This document shows, in pieces, positions 16,577-25,847 of a stretch of 37,967 bases of DNA. The notes beneath the pieces are model-generated. The model did no database searches, had not been told where the DNA came from, and saw nothing but the letters and a program-made list of their open reading frames with translations. The position numbers were made by a program, and so were the translations under genes. Numbering within the stretch: position 1 is the first letter of the stretch; each line of letters begins with the position of its first letter. The stretch covers positions 1 through 37,967 of the forward strand of contig NZ_JQDZ01000033.1 of NCBI RefSeq assembly GCF_000764205.1, read 5' to 3'. The stretch comes from Thalassotalea sp. ND16A. GTDB taxonomy: Bacteria; Pseudomonadota; Gammaproteobacteria; Enterobacterales; Alteromonadaceae.

Positions 16577-17964
16577 TAACTTGGTGAACCAGTGTTTTTA
16601 CGTTTGCGCGGACTTCTTCTGCGTGTTGTACGGCTGCCTTTGAAACTTTTCACCATCTGTTGTTGGGTGTCAGCTGGTGCTTCTTGAAAGTTTGTCCACC
16701 AAGTGGCAAGTTCGGCCAATTCGCCCCCTTCAATCTCACCGCGTAATAATAAGAAATCATAACCAGCACGAAAGCGGGGGTGTTCTAATACTTTAAAAGC
16801 ACGAGCGCCTTCTCGACGCATTAGTTTTTGCTGTAAAAACCAGATGTCTTTCATCGGTTGCTGGAAACGTTTTGGAATGGCGATACAGCGTTGTTGTTCA
16901 CCCATAATTTCATTCATTGCCGCAAAAAAGGCATCTTGGAAGGCAATATCTGAATTGGCCATTAAGGCGCTGTAACTTTGTTCCAGTTTATACCAAATAA
17001 CCGCCGCTAATAAGAACGCCGGAGTCACTCTCTTACCTTCATTGATGCGTTTATCGGTATTAAATAATACCCTATCAACAAACTTTACGGCATTGCCATT
17101 TGGCTCTGTTTTTACACTCTGACTGATATGCGGAAAGAAATATTGCAGCAAGTCATAGTCGGCTAACCGATGAAAGTTAACTTGCGCTTTGCCGCCAAGG
17201 AAGAGTTTTAAATATTCTTCGAACATCCGTGCCGCCGGAATGTTTGCCATCAGTGATGACAGCTCTCGTATTGGCGCTTCGGTATTCTTTTCGATCTGCA
17301 TATCCAGCTTAGTGGCAAAGCGAACTGCACGCAGCATGCGTACCGGATCTTCACGATAACGAGTTTCAGGATCGCCGATTAAGCGAATAACCTTGTCATT
17401 AATATCACTGACGCCGTTGGCAAAGTCATACACTTTAAAATCTTTAATCGAATAATAAAGTGCATTAATGGTGAAATCGCGACGCTCAGCGTCTTCATCT
17501 ATTGAACCGTAGATATTATCGCGTAATAACATTCCGTGTTCAGACTGCTTTGAGTGGGCTTTCGTCTGTTTTTCTTCGGCACTATCGTGGTGACCACGAA
17601 AGGTAGCCACTTCGATAATATCGCGACCAAAAACAATATGGGCCAATCGGAATCTACGGCCAATTAACCGACAATTTCTGAACAGTTTCTTGATCTGCTC
17701 TGGCGTTGCATTGGTGGCAATATCAAAATCTTTCGGGTGCTCGCCTAATAAAATGTCACGCACGCCGCCGCCAACAAGGTAGGCATCATAGCCCCCCTTA
17801 TTTAGTCGATACAAGACTTTCAAGGCGTTATCACTAAGTTCTTTACGTGAAATATTGTGCTCAGCGCGGTCGTACACTATGGGAAAATCTTGTGCCGAAG
17901 TTGTCGTTGTGTTGTCTTTAGCAAACATTGATTTGATAAGCCTGATAAATGCGTTAATAGCCAT
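16576..17964 (-). CDS. pcnB: Poly(A) polymerase I
   Basis: 462 residues. The class II nucleotidyltransferase head reads YLVGGGVRDILLG...KDFDIATNATPEQI, with catalytic Asps in DFD, and RRDFTINALYY and the RLIGDPETRYREDPVRMLRAVRF region follow. The C-terminus is basic (RTTRRRSPRKRK), typical of PcnB and not of CCA-adding enzyme. It adds 3' poly(A) tails to RNA and promotes decay. It is part of the gluQ-pcnB-folK minus-strand series. Confidence 0.95.
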   Translation of the reverse strand: MAINAFIRLIKSMFAKDNTTTTSAQDFPIVYDRAEHNISRKELSDNALKVLYRLNKGGYDAYLVGGGVRDILLGEHPKDFDIATNATPEQIKKLFRNCRLIGRRFRLAHIVFGRDIIEVATFRGHHDSAEEKQTKAHSKQSEHGMLLRDNIYGSIDEDAERRDFTINALYYSIKDFKVYDFANGVSDINDKVIRLIGDPETRYREDPVRMLRAVRFATKLDMQIEKNTEAPIRELSSLMANIPAARMFEEYLKLFLGGKAQVNFHRLADYDLLQYFFPHISQSVKTEPNGNAVKFVDRVLFNTDKRINEGKRVTPAFLLAAVIWYKLEQSYSALMANSDIAFQDAFFAAMNEIMGEQQRCIAIPKRFQQPMKDIWFLQQKLMRREGARAFKVLEHPRFRAGYDFLLLRGEIEGGELAELATWWTNFQEAPADTQQQMVKSFKGSRTTRRRSPRKRKNTGSPS

Positions 17965-17986
17965 TTCCTTAGTTAATTGTAGTCAA

Positions 17987-18013
17987 TACCAATCGCTGAG
18001 CGATGATATATTT
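17987..18013 (-). repeat. Fragment resembling the MITE left end
   Basis: On the minus strand this reads ...ATATATCATCGCTCAGCGATTGGTA, closely matching positions 9775-9800 of the element at 9759-10022 (ATATAGTCACTCAGCGATCGGTA). It lies between pcnB and gluQ. It is a short partial copy with no matching right end seen. Confidence 0.45.
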
Positions 18014-18099
18014 GAGCCGCGGAGGTTAATCGCTAAATAAGGCGCAATCATAGCGGAAACTGCTTAAAAAGAGAACGAAAACCGCAAGTTATCCATTGA

Positions 18100-19005
18100 T
18101 TAAAGATGAATCTCTGTTTTTTGCGGAACATTCCTCAATTGCCAGTGCTTAATTGCCCAGACAATGATGCTGTCCACGGATTCAAACTGTAACTCTGGTG
18201 GGGGGGCTTGCCCTAAAAAGTCTAACGCTTGAATTAACCCTGGTTGCGGATTTTGGTCATCGATTGCCGGTGCGGCATTTTGCTTGCTCAATTTATATCC
18301 TTCGTCGGTTACTGCCAACGGAATATGAACATAAGCTGGTGCTTGCCTGTTTAACGTTTTAAACAGGCTTAATTGTCTTGATGTTGGTTCAAGTAAATCG
18401 CAACCGCGAACAACTTCAGTAATGCCTTGGTAGATATCATCGACAACCACGGCAAGTTGATAGGCAAACAAGCCATCACGGCGATGAATAATGAAATCTT
18501 CCTGTGCCAGAGCATGATCAAAGTGTACTTGCCCTTGTAAGCCATCAATAAACTCGTTATGCGGAAATTTATTGAGTAAGCGGATTGCCGTATCAAAGTT
18601 ATCTAAATGTAAAAATTTACAGGTCCCTAAGTAGATACCACCAGATTTTTTGATCTGTGCGCGAGTACAACGACAACAGTAACTTTGCTGACTCGCTTGC
18701 AAATAATTTAGTACATCTCGATAAAGAACCGCTTGCTCACTTTGATAAAGAACGGGTTCGTCCCAATGCATGCCATAAGCTTCTAAGGTGTTTAAAATGG
18801 CTTTGTCGCTGCCAGGCATTTCTCTCGGTTTATCAATATCTTCTATTCGAACTAACCAATTACCGGCATTACTTTTTGCTTGTAAAAAGCTGGCAACAGC
18901 CGCGACTAGTGAGCCAAAGTGTAATAACCCAGAGGGGGAGGGAGCAAAACGGCCACGATAGGAACTATGTGGCCGCTGATTAAGGGGGTGTTTAATTGAA
19001 TGCAT
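18100..19005 (-). CDS. gluQ: Glutamyl-Q tRNA(Asp) synthetase
   Basis: 301 residues, a GluRS catalytic-domain paralogue lacking the anticodon-binding domain. It attaches glutamate to queuosine 34 of tRNA(Asp). The HIGH-like motif is HFGS (29-32) in APSPSGLLHFGS, and the KMSKS-like motif is KLSKQ (238-242). The zinc-site residues C101-x-C103...C119 are present. It lies directly downstream of dksA with an 11-base gap, the conserved dksA-gluQ arrangement. Confidence 0.94.
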   Translation of the reverse strand: MHSIKHPLNQRPHSSYRGRFAPSPSGLLHFGSLVAAVASFLQAKSNAGNWLVRIEDIDKPREMPGSDKAILNTLEAYGMHWDEPVLYQSEQAVLYRDVLNYLQASQQSYCCRCTRAQIKKSGGIYLGTCKFLHLDNFDTAIRLLNKFPHNEFIDGLQGQVHFDHALAQEDFIIHRRDGLFAYQLAVVVDDIYQGITEVVRGCDLLEPTSRQLSLFKTLNRQAPAYVHIPLAVTDEGYKLSKQNAAPAIDDQNPQPGLIQALDFLGQAPPPELQFESVDSIIVWAIKHWQLRNVPQKTEIHL

Positions 19006-19016
19006 GCGCGAGGGAT

Positions 19017-19466
19017 TTAACCTGCCATTTGACGCTCTTTAATTTCTGCTAATGTTTTACATTCAATACATAAATCTGCAGTTGGACGTGCTTCAAGACG
19101 TTTGATGCCAATCTCAATGCCACAGGTATTACAGAAACCAAAATCACTTTCTTCAATTAATTGCAGAGTTTTTTCAATTTTCTTGATCAATTTACGTTCA
19201 CGGTCACGGGTACGTAATTCTAAACTGAATTCTTCTTCCTGGGCTGCACGGTCAACCGGATCAGGGAAGTTAGCCGCTTCATCTTTCATATGGGTTACTG
19301 TACGGTCAACTTCTTCACGAAGTTGTACGCGCCAGGCTTCAAGAATCCTTTTAAAGTGCTCTTCTTGAGCTGGTCCCATGTACTCTTCACCAGCTTTTTC
19401 TACATACGGCGCTACTCCGGCTAAAGCCAGAATGCCTATCGGTTGGTTTGCTTTTTTAGTTGGCAT
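19017..19466 (-). CDS. dksA: RNA polymerase-binding transcription factor DksA
   Basis: 149 residues: a long coiled coil with the acidic tip region, and a C-terminal zinc finger (CNTC...CIEC). DksA enters the polymerase secondary channel and acts with ppGpp on rRNA and amino-acid promoters. It is followed by gluQ, and sfsA lies 213 bases upstream on the same strand; that gap presumably holds the dksA promoter. Confidence 0.97.
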   Translation of the reverse strand: MPTKKANQPIGILALAGVAPYVEKAGEEYMGPAQEEHFKRILEAWRVQLREEVDRTVTHMKDEAANFPDPVDRAAQEEEFSLELRTRDRERKLIKKIEKTLQLIEESDFGFCNTCGIEIGIKRLEARPTADLCIECKTLAEIKERQMAG

Positions 19467-19679
19467 GCCGAATCTCCTAACTACTTCTTAATTCGAAAAG
19501 CGTTTTATTAATTGGATATCTATAGCAGAATGTTTATTTGCTGGCAATATTTCTCTGACAATTGCCGCTTTATTATTCTGCTTAAGATAAATATATTATC
19601 ATTTAGACTGGCTATATAAGGGTAAAAATTTCAATATCAAGGGTAAATCCAGAAAAAATTAATTTTTACCCCCTATGAT

Positions 19680-20381
19680 TTAATCAAAGTGTATTTTTTC
19701 TACCAGTTCAATGGATTTGCTGGTGAAATTTGCTTTATAGGCAAGAATTTCAACGCCAGCATCTTGTGCCTCAATAATGAGTTGTGCGTAAACCGGGTCA
19801 ATATGTTTCGCCGCTCTTACTGATTCAATCCCGGTATGTAATACGGCAAACAGTAATATCGCTCTTTGTCCTGTTTGCGCGACTGCTATCAACTCTCTTA
19901 AGTGTTTTTGACCGCGGGTGGTGACCGCATCCGGAAAATAGCCTTGATTATCTTCTAATAGCGTAGCACTTTTCACTTCAACATAGGCATCAGGGTGTTG
20001 ACCATCGCTAAGATAAATATCAATTTTGCTGTTTTCACTGCCGTATTTCACTTCCCGTTTTAGAGTTTGATAACCTTTTAATTCTACAATTACTTCGTTA
20101 TTGATTGCTTCTTCTACCAGCTGGTTGGCACGAATGGTGTTTACGCAGATCATATGATCCTGCTTGGTTTGGGTGATCTCCCAACTATATGGATACTTGC
20201 GTTTCTGGTTGTCTGATGTGCTGTACCAAACAGTATCACCAGATTGTGCACAACCTGTCATGGCCCCGGTATTTGAGACATGCATTGTGGTTTCGCTACC
20301 ATCCTCAAGGGTCACATCGGCAAGAAAGCGTTTGTAACGTTTAATTAAGGTGGCTTGTTGTAAGGACGGGTTAAACTTCAT
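19680..20381 (-). CDS. sfsA: SfsA family nuclease-like DNA-binding protein
   Basis: 233 residues with the family hallmarks: [11 protein letters not shown] near residue 39, EVKSATL and [16 protein letters not shown]. SfsA was named for sugar fermentation stimulation in Escherichia coli and has a nuclease-like core; its natural role is unclear. Order sfsA-dksA-gluQ-pcnB-folK is conserved. Confidence 0.94.
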   Translation of the reverse strand: MKFNPSLQQATLIKRYKRFLADVTLEDGSETTMHVSNTGAMTGCAQSGDTVWYSTSDNQKRKYPYSWEITQTKQDHMICVNTIRANQLVEEAINNEVIVELKGYQTLKREVKYGSENSKIDIYLSDGQHPDAYVEVKSATLLEDNQGYFPDAVTTRGQKHLRELIAVAQTGQRAILLFAVLHTGIESVRAAKHIDPVYAQLIIEAQDAGVEILAYKANFTSKSIELVEKIHFD

Positions 20382-20437
20382 TGGCTAATATCTTTATGTT
20401 TATTGCAGGTATTATTTTTAGATTAAAATTAACGTAA

Positions 20438-20926
20438 TTAAACCGTTAATACCATCACTATGTCGTCCATTACATAGCCCTGGCCAATATCAGTACAGAC
20501 TTCAGCCGTTTTGATAAAGCCAAATTTATAATAAGCGGCAATGCTGTCACTGTTGTATTTATTCACCGTTAAGGAAATTTTCGGCAAATTATATTTTGTC
20601 GCCAATGCTTTAATAAATTGCATCGACAGTTTCCCGATGCCAGTTCCACGCTGACTGGTTAATACGTATATTTTACTGAGAAATACTTCCTCAGCCTTAA
20701 GTTGTAAGCCTATATAGCCAACTACCTCACTGCTATTTTTAATTAAATAGTATTGATAACTTCCCGTTGAAATTTGTTCAGTAATCGTTTCTGCCGACTG
20801 GAAATTGCTTAACATGTACTCCACTTGCTCTATTCCTATGATCGGAGTGTAATGTTCCGTCCATATAATGCGGGCGATATCGACTACCTGATCAATATCC
20901 TGGCGGCAAGAGACGATGTCAAACAT
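20438..20926 (-). CDS. GNAT-family N-acetyltransferase
   Basis: 162 residues. The acetyl-CoA pyrophosphate loop is RGTGIGKLSMQF, followed by the typical ISLTVNKYNSDSIAAYYKFGFIKTAE motif B region. The fold is clear but the acceptor substrate is not. The gene is separated from sfsA by 56 bases on the same strand and is divergent from pepB. Confidence 0.85.
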   Translation of the reverse strand: MFDIVSCRQDIDQVVDIARIIWTEHYTPIIGIEQVEYMLSNFQSAETITEQISTGSYQYYLIKNSSEVVGYIGLQLKAEEVFLSKIYVLTSQRGTGIGKLSMQFIKALATKYNLPKISLTVNKYNSDSIAAYYKFGFIKTAEVCTDIGQGYVMDDIVMVLTV

Positions 20927-21068
20927 AGCGTTTTCCTTATGCTGTAAAAATGAAATGAATCTTTAATGTGATGAATTGTAATTCAGTATCCCAGTTACAA
21001 TTTAGTAGTCTATTCTTTATAGCAAAACTGATTGCCTTAACTTATCATACATTTATCAAAATAATGTA

Positions 21069-21116
21069 ATACCTGTATGCATAAGAGCGAGCCTCTCAGC
21101 GATAGGTATAAGCAGC
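21069..21116 (+). repeat. Second fragment resembling the MITE left end
   Basis: ATACCTGTATGCATAA...CTCAGCGATAGGTATAAG aligns almost base for base with 9759-9805 (ATACCATTCTGCATAA...CTCAGCGATCGGTAAAAG). It also forms a 6-base terminal palindrome (ATACCT/AGGTAT). It lies in the pepB upstream region. No right-hand partner is nearby. Confidence 0.5.
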
Positions 21117-21153
21117 CTTAAAATTAACAACAAAGATTTTCACAGGAATGGTT

Positions 21154-22446
21154 ATGACTCAAGCAGCAATTATTAAATTAACTTCACAACAAGCCAGTAA
21201 TTGGCAAGGTGCCAGCAATTTAAGCTTTAATGGCGATGAAATTTCAATTTATGTCGATGGCGATAACGCCGGTAATTTGCGTAGCATCCAAAAGGCAGGC
21301 CGTAAAATTGAAGGTTTGGGTGTTAAAAATGCCAAGCTTAGCGGCGATAACTGGTGTGAATTGAGTCAATGGGCGTTTGCCCAAGGCTTTAGCAAAGTCG
21401 GTAAATATGAGGCCATTGAGTTTACTGGTAGTGATGATGTGAGCAAGCGTTTGGCCGATAAGCAAGAAGTTTATGCCTGGGCTCGAGACTTAATAAACCA
21501 AACGCCTTCACAATTAGTGCCACAAGGTTTGGCGCAAACTGCACTGGCTTACATTAAAGGCTTAGCCCCTGAGCAGGTAACGGCGGAAGTGATCAGTGGC
21601 ACTGATCTTGAGCAACAAGGCTGGACTGGTACCTATAATGTTGGTAAGGGCAGCATCAACCTACCCAGCATGTTAATTCTGGACTACAACCCTAGCGGCG
21701 ATGCCTTAGCGCCAGTGTTTACCACTTTGGTGGGCAAAGGGATTACTTTTGATTCCGGTGGCTATTCAATCAAAGCAAGTGCCGGTATGTTTTCAATGAA
21801 ATGCGATATGGGTGGCGCGGCCACCGTTACTGCGGCATTGGCGTTAGCAATTAAATCAGGCTTGCATAAGCGAGTTAAGTTGATCTTATGCTGTGCGGAA
21901 AACATGGTAAGCAGTTACGCTTATAAGTTAGGCGACATTTTAACCTATAAAAATGGTACCAAAGTAGAGATTGCCAATACCGACGCCGAAGGCCGTTTAG
22001 TGCTGGCTGATGGTTTAATTGCTGCCAGTGAATTTAACTCGGAGATGATCATTGATGCTGCCACCTTAACAGGCGCGGCAATGAACGCCACCGGTGGGGA
22101 ATACAATGCATTATTTGCTTTAGACAATGAGATGATCAGCAAAGCTCAACAAATTGCCGGTAGTGAAAATGACCCTGCATGGCACCTGCCATTAGCAGCA
22201 TTTCATCAAGATAAGTGTCCATCTGCTTTTGCCGACACGGCAAACTCGACTACCCAAAAAGGTGGTGGTGCAGGTGGTGCCAGTAACGCCGCGGGGTTCT
22301 TAGCTCGATTCGTGGATAATGGTGGTAAAGGCTGGTTACACATGGATTTGTCGGCGTGTTATAACGAACATGGTAACGGCATGTGGGCCGCAGGCGCAAC
22401 CGGCTCAGGCATTGCGACAATTACCGGTATTTTACTGGAAAAATAA
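21154..22446 (+). CDS. pepB: Peptidase B (M17 leucyl aminopeptidase family)
   Basis: About 430 residues with the M17 signature NTDAEGRLVLADGL and metal-binding GKGITFDSGGYSIK...MKCDMGGAA. It is a two-metal cytoplasmic aminopeptidase that releases N-terminal residues during peptide turnover. I choose the ATG at 21154 because CAGGA at 21143-21147 is correctly spaced for it; the in-frame ATG at 21148 abuts that site. The length and N-terminal domain match PepB better than PepA. Confidence 0.92.
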   Translation: MTQAAIIKLTSQQASNWQGASNLSFNGDEISIYVDGDNAGNLRSIQKAGRKIEGLGVKNAKLSGDNWCELSQWAFAQGFSKVGKYEAIEFTGSDDVSKRLADKQEVYAWARDLINQTPSQLVPQGLAQTALAYIKGLAPEQVTAEVISGTDLEQQGWTGTYNVGKGSINLPSMLILDYNPSGDALAPVFTTLVGKGITFDSGGYSIKASAGMFSMKCDMGGAATVTAALALAIKSGLHKRVKLILCCAENMVSSYAYKLGDILTYKNGTKVEIANTDAEGRLVLADGLIAASEFNSEMIIDAATLTGAAMNATGGEYNALFALDNEMISKAQQIAGSENDPAWHLPLAAFHQDKCPSAFADTANSTTQKGGGAGGASNAAGFLARFVDNGGKGWLHMDLSACYNEHGNGMWAAGATGSGIATITGILLEK

Positions 22447-22448
22447 TA

Positions 22449-24065
22449 ATGAAATGCTCATCTCTTTCTTTGTTTATAAAATATATGCTGATTACACTAA
22501 TGCTGATTTCGGCCTGCGCCTCGGCGCAAGAACTGACCATAAAACAAGTAAAAGAAAGGGAGGAGTTGGCACGTAAAGCCTTAGAGGAGGCGAGGTTAGC
22601 ACCGCAAAATAAGGCGAGAATAGGGGAAACCCCGTTATCGTCTATGCTTGCTATTGGCGAAGCAATCCAAACGGATGATTATCCGCACGCCCTAAAATAT
22701 ATCGATTTTCGTTTGTTACCCCAAAGCACCACTACGGAACAAAAAATACAGCTGTTAAAACAGCTTCATATTGTTTGGACGCAACATCATAAATTAGATA
22801 TCACCACCTTAAGTGATGCGTCACAAGGGCATGAAGACGATGGCTTGCCGGCCAACCGTGATTTATTAGGCGTGATTAAATCTCAATATGATGATATTCC
22901 GATTTATCTGCAGCGAGTGCCAGACCAAACAAGTAAACAGGTTTGGAAAATATCGAGTCACACCGTCGCAAACATACCGGTGATGTGGCAAGAGTTTGGT
23001 TATCACCCTCTTGCCCAGTCATTGGCGGAACACCTGCCGGAATTTACCCTATTCGGTCTACAAAATTGGCAATTTGTCAGTTCTGTCGTCATTCTCTTTG
23101 CCTCTTGGTACCTTACCGCCCTGATCCGCTATTTATTGATCAAACTCGTTGCCATTTCAGAAACCTACAGTCGGACCATGCGACGATTAATTCGGGTGCC
23201 TTTGCGCTTGTTTTTGTTTTTTATTTTGTTGCAGTGGGCTATGGGTCAACTTGGTTTATCAATAAACGCTCGGGTTTGGGTTGATACCGGAGCTTTAAGT
23301 TACCTGGCGGCAATTTTTCTGTCGTTAGGGATAATTGAATTCAGTTTTGCCATGTATATCAGTAGAGCAAAACAAGAGCAAAATGTGATTGCTTTGCTAA
23401 AGCCCATGGTCACCACAGTAAAGATAGTGACAGTCATTGTTATTGTCTTAAATTGGCTCAATGATGCCGGTTTTAATATTACCGCAATTATCACTGGCCT
23501 AGGTATTGGCAGCTTGGCAGTGGCACTGGCGGCACAAAAATCTCTTGAAAACGTCTTTGGTGCCTTTACCTTATTTTTTGCCCGGCCAATAAAGCCCGGC
23601 GACATGTGTAAATTTGGCAATACCCAGGGCCGGGTCGAAGAGATTGGCTTACGCTCAACCAAAATTAGAAAACTTGATCGAAAAGTCGTGCATGTACCAA
23701 ATTCCACCATCGCCTCAATGGAACTGGAAAATATCAGCGAAATCGATAATCGCCGTTATTTAAAATATTTCCGCATCCGCTTAAATACTGCGACTGAAAA
23801 ATTAAAAGCTCTGGTAGAAGCCATACGGAAATTGATTGAAGAGCATCCAAACACCATCGAGTTAGAACGCTATGTACGGTTTGAGAATATTGAAGACGAT
23901 GCTTTCATCATTGTGGTGAATGCGTATACTACCGCATCAGGTCGAGTTAAATACAAAGAATTGGAAGAACAAATTAATTTTCAAATCATGCGGATCATCG
24001 ACCAGCAAAAGGTTGAGCTTGCCATTCCAGAACAAACGATTTCCATTGATAATAAGCCCGGCTGA
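22449..24065 (+). CDS. MscS-family mechanosensitive channel
   Basis: 538 residues from ATG 22449, two bases after the pepB stop, so probably cotranscribed. A signal peptide (ISACASAQ) leads into a periplasmic region of about 190 residues with an N-terminal helix. Several membrane segments follow, then the pore helix and beta domain (GIGSLAVALAAQKSLENVFGAF, PGDMC, GRVEEIGLRSTKIR, VPNSTIASMELEN). This is a medium-size MscS relative, larger than MscS (about 290) and smaller than MscK. The expected role is osmotic down-shock protection. Confidence 0.88.
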   Translation: MKCSSLSLFIKYMLITLMLISACASAQELTIKQVKEREELARKALEEARLAPQNKARIGETPLSSMLAIGEAIQTDDYPHALKYIDFRLLPQSTTTEQKIQLLKQLHIVWTQHHKLDITTLSDASQGHEDDGLPANRDLLGVIKSQYDDIPIYLQRVPDQTSKQVWKISSHTVANIPVMWQEFGYHPLAQSLAEHLPEFTLFGLQNWQFVSSVVILFASWYLTALIRYLLIKLVAISETYSRTMRRLIRVPLRLFLFFILLQWAMGQLGLSINARVWVDTGALSYLAAIFLSLGIIEFSFAMYISRAKQEQNVIALLKPMVTTVKIVTVIVIVLNWLNDAGFNITAIITGLGIGSLAVALAAQKSLENVFGAFTLFFARPIKPGDMCKFGNTQGRVEEIGLRSTKIRKLDRKVVHVPNSTIASMELENISEIDNRRYLKYFRIRLNTATEKLKALVEAIRKLIEEHPNTIELERYVRFENIEDDAFIIVVNAYTTASGRVKYKELEEQINFQIMRIIDQQKVELAIPEQTISIDNKPG

Positions 24066-24103
24066 ACAGCCTAGCTTGAATTTAATTCAGATCCCCATCC
24101 ATA

Positions 24104-25006
24104 TTAAAGCATCATACCGACAATAAATAATACCCAAAAGGCAAAACAGGCAATCGCCACTTTGGTTTTTTGGCTTACTGCAATATCTTCTTCCGGTAAA
24201 TGTTCAATGGTTGCCACCGTGGCAATTAGTGATGGCAAAGCCAGAATAAAAATACCGGACAATACTGGTACATCACTCAAATAAATAAAGCCGCCAGTAA
24301 GCACAACTACAGAGATAATAATGCTTTTTTGCCATATGATATTTTTCGCAATTACTGCGGGCAGGTTATCACTGGCCACAGGGGTATTGTCGCGTATTTG
24401 TTCGCATAGTTGCTCGGCAAACAGGGCTAACAAACTTAATACGCCACAACATACGGCAAATAATACAAGATAAATACTGAGGTCTGAAGTGTGCAAGTGG
24501 TAACTTACAATCACAGGAATAAAACCAACCAAGAGGAATTGACCAATTATTGATGCTGTTGAGATCCGATTGCTGTCTTTGCTCCCGCTTCGCGTTTTGG
24601 TTCTTAATATCAATAGCATCAGCACGGCAGTAATGGCAATCAAGGCATAGCCAATGACGCTGCCTCCAATACTAAAATGACACAACAGAGTCAGTCCCAG
24701 CACTAAAGTAAAATAACAGCCCAGCATCAATTTAAGCATTTGCTGGCGCACCGCCATTTGAATGTTACTACCCGGTTTGCTGGCATTAAATGCTGGTGCA
24801 TGAGTAAGAAACGCTTTTTGAAAGTCTTGCGCCAAATTAAAGGTTATTTGTGCCAACACGGTAAGCATCAGCAAGGACACAAATAGCGGGCCATCGACGA
24901 CACCGTTAAGTGCGGCCAGACCGCTGCCTAAAATAATGGCGGCACAAGGCAGGAAGAAAGTTATTGGCTGAAAAGCCGCTAAAAATAAATTAATAACAAC
25001 AGGCAT
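24104..25006 (-). CDS. UbiA/MenA-like multi-pass membrane protein, degenerate motifs
   Basis: 300 residues, eight or nine hydrophobic segments. The opening (AAFQPITFFLPCAAIILGSGLAALNG) and the NLAQDFQKAF segment align in position with MenA-type prenyltransferases. However, the first aspartate-rich motif (N-x-x-x-D-x-x-x-D) keeps only one Asp, and the second is reduced to EQIRDN. Prenyltransferase activity is therefore doubtful. It converges on the MscS gene (38 bases apart). An unrelated membrane protein family remains possible. Confidence 0.5.
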   Translation of the reverse strand: MPVVINLFLAAFQPITFFLPCAAIILGSGLAALNGVVDGPLFVSLLMLTVLAQITFNLAQDFQKAFLTHAPAFNASKPGSNIQMAVRQQMLKLMLGCYFTLVLGLTLLCHFSIGGSVIGYALIAITAVLMLLILRTKTRSGSKDSNRISTASIIGQFLLVGFIPVIVSYHLHTSDLSIYLVLFAVCCGVLSLLALFAEQLCEQIRDNTPVASDNLPAVIAKNIIWQKSIIISVVVLTGGFIYLSDVPVLSGIFILALPSLIATVATIEHLPEEDIAVSQKTKVAIACFAFWVLFIVGMML

Positions 25007-25111
25007 TTACTACTGCACCGGAATAATTGTTTAAGTCACTAAATTTTACACTAGCTTAAAAAGAAATGCAGAAGCTTTTGCGCTCAGCATTAACAAAACT
25101 ACTGATGGTAA

Positions 25112-25633
25112 TTAAACTTTCGAAGATAAAGTCCAGGATTTTAACGCCTGATATTTAACGCCGCTTTCAGTCGACAGCGATTGAAACAGGCAAAACTCAG
25201 CAAAATTCAGAGTAAAATCAATTGGTGTTGTTATTGACGGCAAGTACTTAGCTTTTCTTGCAAGGGTTAAATGGGGAATATAATGTCTTTCAGTAATAGA
25301 GATGCCGGTGGCAACCGCTGCATTGGTACAAGTATTAGCAAGTTTTTTTAGTTCTGCAGGGCAACTGTTGGAGGTTAAATATAAGACTTTTGGTTTATGC
25401 CAAAACCCCAGTTCAGTTAAATTAATCGTTATCTTCGGGCATTCAATGGTATGAGCAGTGGCCATTAACTGATGTAATTGCTGCTCGTCAACATTGCCCA
25501 AAAACGCCAGGGTGAGATGAAAGTTTTCAGCGGCAACGGCTTTAAAGCGGTTTGCCAAATGTTTATTTCGCCACACTGCAATGCTTTGCCTATCTTTTTC
25601 ACTGACTTTTAAACCGAAGAAACAACGTTTCAT
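25112..25633 (-). CDS. thpR: RNA 2',3'-cyclic phosphodiesterase (LigT/ThpR)
   Basis: 173 residues from Met at 25633 (MKRCFFGL, the usual family start). Two H-x-T motifs define the 2H phosphoesterase fold: H39-L-T41 (FHLTLAFLG) and H121-L-T123 (PHLTLAR). It hydrolyses 2',3'-cyclic phosphate ends of RNA. A longer reading frame to 25672 adds 13 residues that do not look like the family. Confidence 0.9.
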   Translation of the reverse strand: MKRCFFGLKVSEKDRQSIAVWRNKHLANRFKAVAAENFHLTLAFLGNVDEQQLHQLMATAHTIECPKITINLTELGFWHKPKVLYLTSNSCPAELKKLANTCTNAAVATGISITERHYIPHLTLARKAKYLPSITTPIDFTLNFAEFCLFQSLSTESGVKYQALKSWTLSSKV

Positions 25634-25692
25634 AAACCCCTTCTTATCGATAATAGACATTGACCCGATCACTATCCATTTTGGCGCATATC

Positions 25693-25709
25693 TGCATCAA
25701 AACAAGTCA
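25693..25709 (+). promoter_or_regulatory. Weak NtrC-like half-site
   Basis: TGCATCA-AAA-CAAGTCA keeps one good half of the NtrC pattern TGCACYA-N3-TRGTGCA and only traces of the other. It is centred about 120 bases upstream of the inferred sigma-54 start point. Inference only. Confidence 0.25.
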
Positions 25710-25793
25710 ATGACTAAATGAATGAATCATAACTCTTTTATTGTTTTGTTGTAACCGATTGAAAATTAATGGATTAAATCTAATTTAAAGGGT

Positions 25794-25809
25794 TGGCACT
25801 GGCTTTGCA
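25794..25809 (+). promoter_or_regulatory. Sigma-54 (RpoN) promoter of the nitrate module
   Basis: TGGCAC-TGGCT-TTGCA matches the -24/-12 consensus TGGCAC-N5-TTGCA at every fixed position, preceded by T and followed by A as preferred. It lies 38 bases upstream of the transporter ATG. It implies activation by an enhancer-binding protein, most plausibly NtrC under nitrogen limitation. Confidence 0.85.
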
Positions 25810-25847
25810 ATATTCAATGCAATTGAATTTTATATATGGAGATCGCT

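Noticed and set aside
22383-22448. Upstream start of the MscS gene inside pepB
   Set aside because: The first 22 residues would overlap pepB and precede a clear signal peptide that begins at the ATG at 22449.
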